DNA from: an uncultured Muribaculaceae bacterium
GTDB lineage: Bacteria; Bacteroidota; Bacteroidia; Bacteroidales; Muribaculaceae
Direction: 5' to 3'
NCBI GenBank assembly: GCA_910576775.1
Contig: CAJTJV010000029.1
Span: forward strand, 1-37,097
DNA: 37,097 bases
Both the position numbers and the translations under genes were made by a program. The notes under the pieces are model-generated. The model did not search any database. It was given only the letters and a program-made list of their open reading frames with translations, and was not told the DNA's origin. Below, in pieces: positions 32,436-37,097 of the stretch. The number at the start of each line of letters is the position of its first letter. Position 1 is the stretch's first letter.

Positions 32436-33038
32436 TTATATTTCTGCGAGGCTTACGCCGTCGATGTCGGAGAGTTTTTTAAGAAGCTGCTCGCGAAGCG
32501 ATGCGCGCACCGACAGCTCCATCCGGCAGGTATTGTCGAACTCCTGTGATGCTATTTCCACCTCTCCGCCCTTGACGAGTTTCATCACATCGTTCATTGC
32601 CATATAGGGGAAGGTAAAGGCGATTCGCTCCATAACATAGCGCGTTTCGATTACGGCGTCGTCGAGGGCGAGACGTGCAGCTTCGCGGTAGGCGACTATC
32701 AGCCCCGAGGTGCCGAGCTTGATGCCGCCGAAATAGCGTACTACCACAATTACAACGTCGGTAAGCCCGAATGAATTGATTTGTCCGAGGATTGGTTTCC
32801 CGGCTGTGCCCGACGGTTCTCCGTTGTCGCTGCTGAGAAACTCTTTGCGATCGGCTCCGACCATATACGCCCAGCAGACGTGGCGGGCGTCGTGGTATTC
32901 TTTCTGATAACGCGCGATTATCTCCTTGGCATCCGCGGCCGTCGCGGCAGGGTGCGCGAAAGCGAGAAATTTGCTCATCTTTTCGCGCAGACTGCCTGTC
33001 GACGGCTGTGATATGGTGAGGAAGGAATCGTCGTCCAT
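32436..33038 (-). CDS. IMPACT/YigZ family protein (UPF0029 + DUF1949)
   Basis: A 200-residue cytoplasmic protein. The N-terminal UPF0029/IMPACT domain shows HDARHVCWAY, SSDNGEPSGTAGKPIL and VRYFGGIKLGTSGLIVAYREAA; the C-terminal ferredoxin-like domain is DUF1949. Bacterial members (YigZ) are of uncertain function, with suggested links to translation regulation. The gene starts 3 bases after the cydB stop, so it is the last gene of the cytochrome bd operon. Expression with oxygen-use genes is unusual but follows simply from the spacing. Confidence 0.9.
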   Translation of the reverse strand: MDDDSFLTISQPSTGSLREKMSKFLAFAHPAATAADAKEIIARYQKEYHDARHVCWAYMVGADRKEFLSSDNGEPSGTAGKPILGQINSFGLTDVVIVVVRYFGGIKLGTSGLIVAYREAARLALDDAVIETRYVMERIAFTFPYMAMNDVMKLVKGGEVEIASQEFDNTCRMELSVRASLREQLLKKLSDIDGVSLAEI

Positions 33039-33041
33039 TAA

Positions 33042-34181
33042 TCAGTATTTATGTGATTCGCTTTCGAGTTCTTTTTCAGTCAGGGGTTTAGCGTTCATCT
33101 TCGACCATACATACCAGATATAACCGAGAACGAATGGTACGAGGATGGACACCCAGCTCATTACCGTAAGGGTGAATTCAGATGATGAACTATTGGCAAT
33201 GGAAAGTGACGACTGTGGGTCGCAGAGCGATGGCAGGTAGGCCGTGCCTCCGTAGCCTGCGATAAGGAAGAGAACCACAACTACGGCTACGACGCCGAAG
33301 CCTGCAAACCATATGCCGGAGCGCCATGTCCTGGAAAAAGATGCGCGGAAAATACCGTAGAGCACTGCCACAACCCCTGATAATAGAAGAATACAAAGAT
33401 ACCACATGTCGAGCAGATTGTGGAGATATATGTTTGGTTCTGCAACGAACCCGTTTCCTGTATTGCGGAAGCCGTCTGCGAGGAGCAGTACAACAAGGAA
33501 CGTCACAAACAATACCGCAAAAATAAGGCCGTTTACAAGAGTATTGCGACGCATGCGCGCGGTGAAGAATTCGCTGCCGCCGATATTGTTTATGAAATAG
33601 AGCGACGCGAGGGTGCGGGCAAGGAAGAATACCGCGAAGCCGAGAAGAAGATTTTTCCAGCAGGCGATTGCTTCAAGACCGTGCGACGGTGCCCATTGTG
33701 AGATAACCGGAGAGGCCGGGTCGAGAATGTTGGCACGCGCGACGGTGAATTCTCCGCCAAAGAAGAACATTCCTACGGCTACTCCAAGAAGAACACATCC
33801 GAAAAGGCCGTTGAAGGTGAGAAATATATCGTAGACGGCAGTTCCATAGATATTTCCCTTTTTGCTTCGGAATTCATAGCTTACAGCTTGGAGGACAAAG
33901 CTTACAAGAATCAGCATCCAAAGCCAGTAGGCGCCTCCGAAACTTGTACTGTAAAAAAGCGGGAAGGAAGCAAAGAATGCTCCTCCGAATACTACCAGGG
34001 TAGTAAATGTAAATTCCCATTTGCGGCCGAGAGAGTTAACCATGAGTTGCTTTTCGGATTGCGATGCTTTGCACCAAAGCATCGACTGGCCTCCCTGTAC
34101 AAAAAGGAGGAATACGAGTACCGCACCGAGTACGGCAATCAGAAGCCACCAGTAAGCTTGTAGTATTTCGAGTTTTTCCAT
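33042..34181 (-). CDS. cydB: Cytochrome bd ubiquinol oxidase subunit II
   Basis: A 379-residue inner-membrane protein with about eight to nine hydrophobic segments, starting MEKLEILQAYWWLLIAVLGAVLVFLLF. Features such as QGGQSMLW, NSLGRKWEFTFTTLVVFGGAFFASFPLFYST and, near the C-terminus, FTLTVMSWVSILVPFVLGYIWYVW fit CydB. It forms the heterodimer with CydA that reduces oxygen to water with quinol, at high oxygen affinity. It begins 2 bases after cydA ends. Confidence 0.95.
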   Translation of the reverse strand: MEKLEILQAYWWLLIAVLGAVLVFLLFVQGGQSMLWCKASQSEKQLMVNSLGRKWEFTFTTLVVFGGAFFASFPLFYSTSFGGAYWLWMLILVSFVLQAVSYEFRSKKGNIYGTAVYDIFLTFNGLFGCVLLGVAVGMFFFGGEFTVARANILDPASPVISQWAPSHGLEAIACWKNLLLGFAVFFLARTLASLYFINNIGGSEFFTARMRRNTLVNGLIFAVLFVTFLVVLLLADGFRNTGNGFVAEPNIYLHNLLDMWYLCILLLSGVVAVLYGIFRASFSRTWRSGIWFAGFGVVAVVVVLFLIAGYGGTAYLPSLCDPQSSLSIANSSSSEFTLTVMSWVSILVPFVLGYIWYVWSKMNAKPLTEKELESESHKY

Positions 34182-34183
34182 GG

Positions 34184-35746
34184 TTATTCTTTTGTTGCGA
34201 TGTCAGTTTTGGAAGCGTTGTTGATATATCGTAGCATGATGCTGATTTCAGCGATAAGCAGGGCGGTGAATATGGCGGCGAAAACCCAGAAAGTGAGCTG
34301 CACCGATGATACCTGTATGCTGCTTATGGCTGCTGTAGTAGGCATAAGGTCCTGTATTACCCACGGCTGTCGGCCAACTTCTGCGACAATCCATCCGGCC
34401 TGGCTGCAAATCCATACAATCGCAATTGACAATATGCCGAGTATGCACATCCATTTGTTTTCAATTCCATTCTTTCCTTTGAATGCCATAAATGCCACAA
34501 GCAGAAGATAAAGCATCAGATAGCCTCCAAAAATTACCATAATGTGGAAAGCATAGAAAGTCATTGCCACGGGGGGAATCGCATCCTGAGGTGAGTTCAG
34601 ATAGCCATAGCCGAAATATTGGAAATTGTTTTTTATGGTAGATATTGCTGTTGCCATACCGGTTTCGTCACCAGTCTTGCGCGCCGTGTCATAGTCACGA
34701 AGGGCTTCTCGTACTTTTTGTCCGCAGACCATCTTGTCGGCATAGCTCATTCCATAGATGGTGTCGCCGGCTTCGGTGATTGTACGGCCTTCGATAAGGT
34801 CGTTGATGCCGGGTACGAAACTTGTTGTGTTCATGTCGATAAGCAGCGACAAACCATGGGGTATGCTGATATCGAACAACATAGGATCGTCAGGTGTTGC
34901 AGCGGGGTTGGATTTCAGTACGCCGATACCTACGATGTCTTGTCCGCAAGAGCCTTCGTAGAGACCTTCCATGGCGGCAAGCTTCATAGGCTGGACACGC
35001 GCTACCTCTACCGCTGAGCCATGGCCTGTCATCATAGTCAGCAGGATGCCGACGAGGCCGACAGTGGCGCCGATCTTTATTGAATCTTTGGCTACATCGA
35101 TGTTCCTGCGACGCAGAAGAAGCCAGCTGCTGATGCCGACAACAAATACTCCTGCAAGAGCCCAGCCACTCATCACGGCGTGGAAGAATTTGTTGATTGC
35201 CACCGGATTGAGCGCTACAGCCCAGAAATCGCGCATCACATTGCGCATCTGTGCCGGATCGAATTCCATTCCGACCGGCGACTGCATCCATGCATTGGCT
35301 ATAAGAATCCATAGAGCCGAGAGGCTGACTCCGAGTGCTGTAAGCCAGGAAGATGCAAGGTGGAAGCCGCGACTTACTTTATTCCAGCCAAAAAACATTA
35401 CTGCTACAAATGTCGCTTCCATAAAAAATGCAAGCAGACCTTCGATGGCAAGAGGCGCTCCGAATATATCACCGACGAACCAGCTGTAGTTGGACCAGTT
35501 GGTGCCGAATTCAAATTCAAGAATAAGACCGGTAGCTACGCCGCAGGCGAAATTTATACCGAAAAGCGACATCCAGAATTTGGTGATGTTTTTCCACCGT
35601 TTTTCTCCTGTGCGGACATAAATAGTCTCCATAATCGCCACTATCAGTGACAGGCCGATAGTGAGCGGAACAAAAAGCCAGTGATACATGGCTGTGAGTG
35701 CGAATTGTGCTCTCGACCAGTCGACTACTCCTAATAAATCACTCAT
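34184..35746 (-). CDS. cydA: Cytochrome bd ubiquinol oxidase subunit I
   Basis: A 520-residue membrane protein, close in length to E. coli CydA. It carries the heme-ligand histidines His22 (YHWLFVPLT) and His189 (NKFFHAVMSG), conserved glutamates in IEGLLAFFMEA, and the GRQPW motif (EVGRQPWVIQDLMP). The region after GHGSAVEVARVQPMKLAAMEG is the quinol-binding Q loop, which is long here. The enzyme lets a mainly anaerobic gut bacterium respire trace oxygen. It lies between DUF4492 and cydB in one operon. Confidence 0.97.
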   Translation of the reverse strand: MSDLLGVVDWSRAQFALTAMYHWLFVPLTIGLSLIVAIMETIYVRTGEKRWKNITKFWMSLFGINFACGVATGLILEFEFGTNWSNYSWFVGDIFGAPLAIEGLLAFFMEATFVAVMFFGWNKVSRGFHLASSWLTALGVSLSALWILIANAWMQSPVGMEFDPAQMRNVMRDFWAVALNPVAINKFFHAVMSGWALAGVFVVGISSWLLLRRRNIDVAKDSIKIGATVGLVGILLTMMTGHGSAVEVARVQPMKLAAMEGLYEGSCGQDIVGIGVLKSNPAATPDDPMLFDISIPHGLSLLIDMNTTSFVPGINDLIEGRTITEAGDTIYGMSYADKMVCGQKVREALRDYDTARKTGDETGMATAISTIKNNFQYFGYGYLNSPQDAIPPVAMTFYAFHIMVIFGGYLMLYLLLVAFMAFKGKNGIENKWMCILGILSIAIVWICSQAGWIVAEVGRQPWVIQDLMPTTAAISSIQVSSVQLTFWVFAAIFTALLIAEISIMLRYINNASKTDIATKE

Positions 35747-35776
35747 AATTTATAGTTTTTCAAGGATTGGAAATTT

Positions 35777-35998
35777 CTATTTGGAGCCATGGGTTGCCAA
35801 AGCTTCGCGGACAGCCCCTGCACGCTCGGTATCATTATCATAATTGGTAGCAAGTACGTCGGGAAAGAAGAATACTTTCAGAATGGCGAAAATCAGAATA
35901 CATTTAATGATAATAAGCAACCATAACTCGCGTCCGACAGTCATATTTCTGAATCCGTCGACATACATTGACACAGCTCTTTTTATGAAAGTATTCAT
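35777..35998 (-). CDS. DUF4492 small membrane protein
   Basis: A 73-residue protein with one transmembrane helix (about 27-45, WLLIIIKCILIFAILKVFFF) and the family-typical FYxDGFRxMTxGRxLW-like stretch (MYVDGFRNMTVGRELW). DUF4492 genes are repeatedly found directly upstream of cydA in Bacteroidota and Campylobacterota, so it is probably a small accessory of cytochrome bd, comparable in position though not in sequence to CydX-type peptides. Its ATG overlaps the stop of the YitT-family gene by 4 bases. Confidence 0.85.
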   Translation of the reverse strand: MNTFIKRAVSMYVDGFRNMTVGRELWLLIIIKCILIFAILKVFFFPDVLATNYDNDTERAGAVREALATHGSK

Positions 35999-36930
35999 TG
36001 AGCGCCATTGTTTTGCGCAACTTTTTTTGTGGTGTGATTATCGGGCTGCGCAGGAGTTTTCATGCGGACTTTCAGTTCATCGAATCCTTTGCCGTAAACG
36101 CCGTTGACATTTGCCTGTGTAGTGAATGCATCAGGATCGATGGATTTGATAATCCGCGAAATTGTTACGGATTCGATCTTGCGGCACATAACCAGAAGAA
36201 TTTTCACCTCCTGCTTGGAGTACCAGCCCATCCCCGAAAGCACTGTACATCCGCGGTGAGCATCATTGTTTATAGCTGTTGCGATTTCCTCCCATTTTTT
36301 TGAGAAAATGGTGAACTGGACGGCCTGCCGGTTAGTGTTGATAACCATATCTACTACAAATGAGGATATTATGAGAACAACAAAACCATAGACTACCAAA
36401 TCGATTTCATGCTGTATAAAATACGACGAAGAAATGATAAATACATCAGTATAAAGCATTGTACGGCCTATCGATACATTGGTATATTTGGATACCATGG
36501 CAGCGACGATGTCGGTGCCTCCGCTCGAACCGTTGTGGGTGAATGCAATGCCGACGCCCATTCCCGCTAACAGACCACCGATGACAACGTTCATGAATGG
36601 CTCGTTGGTGAACCCTTCAGCCAGCAGTGGCTGGAATATGGCCACGAATACCGATATCATCGTTGCCCCGTATATTGTTCCGAGGACAAATTTCTTCCCG
36701 ACAATCTTCCATGCTATGGCAAGGAGCAGTAGGTTAAGCGCGTATTGGGTTATGCCGACAGGTATTCCGGTTATAAGGAATACAATTGTTCCGATACCCG
36801 CGAGACCGCCGATAACGACCTTTTCCGGAAGAATAAAGCCGCAAAAACCGAAGGCATACATCGCCATTCCGAGTGTTACAAAAAAATAGTCGCGCGCGGT
36901 TCGCAACAATATATGTTTATCTATAGGCAT
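35995..36930 (-). CDS. YitT family membrane protein (DUF2179 C-terminal domain)
   Basis: A 311-residue protein with five or six transmembrane segments in the first ~210 residues, including the family signature GGLAGIGTIVF and GIAFTHNGSSGGTDIVAAM. A soluble DUF2179 domain follows (GCTVLSGMGWYSKQEVKILLVMCRK, then IDPDAFTTQANVNGVYGKGF). The transport role of the YitT family is not established. It is the first gene of a leftward operon with DUF4492, cydA, cydB and the IMPACT gene. Confidence 0.9.
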   Translation of the reverse strand: MPIDKHILLRTARDYFFVTLGMAMYAFGFCGFILPEKVVIGGLAGIGTIVFLITGIPVGITQYALNLLLLAIAWKIVGKKFVLGTIYGATMISVFVAIFQPLLAEGFTNEPFMNVVIGGLLAGMGVGIAFTHNGSSGGTDIVAAMVSKYTNVSIGRTMLYTDVFIISSSYFIQHEIDLVVYGFVVLIISSFVVDMVINTNRQAVQFTIFSKKWEEIATAINNDAHRGCTVLSGMGWYSKQEVKILLVMCRKIESVTISRIIKSIDPDAFTTQANVNGVYGKGFDELKVRMKTPAQPDNHTTKKVAQNNGAQ

Positions 36931-36952
36931 AGTCGTTAAATATTAGCTGCGG

Positions 36953-36985
36953 CAAATTTACGAAAATATCTTTATCACGCACAAT
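36953..36985 (-). promoter_or_regulatory. Promoter of the yitT-cyd operon
   Basis: Read on the minus strand: ATTG (36982-36985), 21 bases, then TAAATTTG (36953-36960). Transcription would start near 36946, a short distance before the ATG at 36930, and would cover YitT, DUF4492, cydA, cydB and the IMPACT gene. Confidence 0.55.
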
Positions 36986-37014
36986 TTTCACGCTTCAAAC
37001 AGTTCCTGCTCAGG

Positions 37015-37068
37015 CAGGAGACACGGCTCTTTCATTTAAAATTGCGTTGCCATGTCAGGAGACATGCT
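37015..37068. repeat. Paired direct repeat upstream of the yitT-cyd promoter
   Basis: CAGGAGACACGGCT (37015-37028) recurs as CAGGAGACATGCT (37056-37068), 41 bases apart, close to four helical turns. The second copy is flanked so that CATGTC and GACATG form an inverted repeat. This may be a regulator-binding region for the operon or belong to a neighbour outside the window. Confidence 0.35.
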
Positions 37069-37097
37069 ATTTTATAGCCGGATTAAAATAGTTGCGG

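Noticed and set aside
1..37097. CRISPR array, rRNA, tRNA or insertion sequence
   Set aside because: I found no regularly spaced repeats, no rRNA or tRNA sequence, and no transposase or integrase ORF in the window.

Overview
The window reads as a chromosomal segment of a gut Bacteroidales bacterium. A Muribaculaceae-like member is my best guess, but it rests on gene content rather than a marker gene. Support comes from a SusC/SusD locus led by an ECF sigma factor and a FecR anti-sigma factor, a DUF4492-cydA-cydB cluster, repeated promoters of the Bacteroidota type (-7 TAnnTTTG, about 20 bases after a TTTG-like -33), and near absence of Shine-Dalgarno sequences.

Region 1 (1-5120) is accessory DNA. 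It begins with small leftward genes of a probable mobile element, followed by about 900 bases without a convincing gene that carry nested long inverted repeats. A rightward defence-type module follows: an AbiEi-like/DUF6577 regulator, a Fic protein with an AbiEi-like N-terminus, and an AT-rich AbiJ-like abortive-infection protein with a HEPN-type RN..GH motif. The first gene has an 18-bp perfect inverted repeat over its promoter. A 45-base segment is duplicated before genes one and two. The third gene is broken by one base at a G5 run, right after a 26-bp perfect palindrome. This is the most unusual part of the window.

Region 2 (5121-5852) has no protein gene. It holds a promoter-to-terminator unit of about 190 nt that looks like a stand-alone small RNA.

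Region 3 (5853-19510, leftward) is a polysaccharide-utilisation locus: sigma factor, FecR, SusC with an STN domain, SusD, a secreted metallophosphoesterase, a GH3 glycosidase, an unknown secreted protein, and an sn-glycerol-1-phosphate dehydrogenase-like enzyme only 5 bases behind the previous stop. The sigma/FecR/STN trio suggests trans-envelope signalling. The phosphoesterase and the glycerol-phosphate enzyme suggest a phosphate- or glycerophosphate-bearing substrate, which is inference.

Region 4 (19765-37097) is mostly core genes. Rightward: PBP4-type carboxypeptidase, a conserved unknown protein, rsmI, and a coiled-coil lipoprotein. Leftward: fur-purA-DUF1015. Rightward: prmA, an outer-membrane-like protein, an ATP-grasp-like protein, a biotin-dependent carboxylase/decarboxylase subunit, and a class A beta-lactamase. 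Leftward: a compact operon of YitT, DUF4492, cydA, cydB and an IMPACT-family protein, encoding cytochrome bd oxidase.
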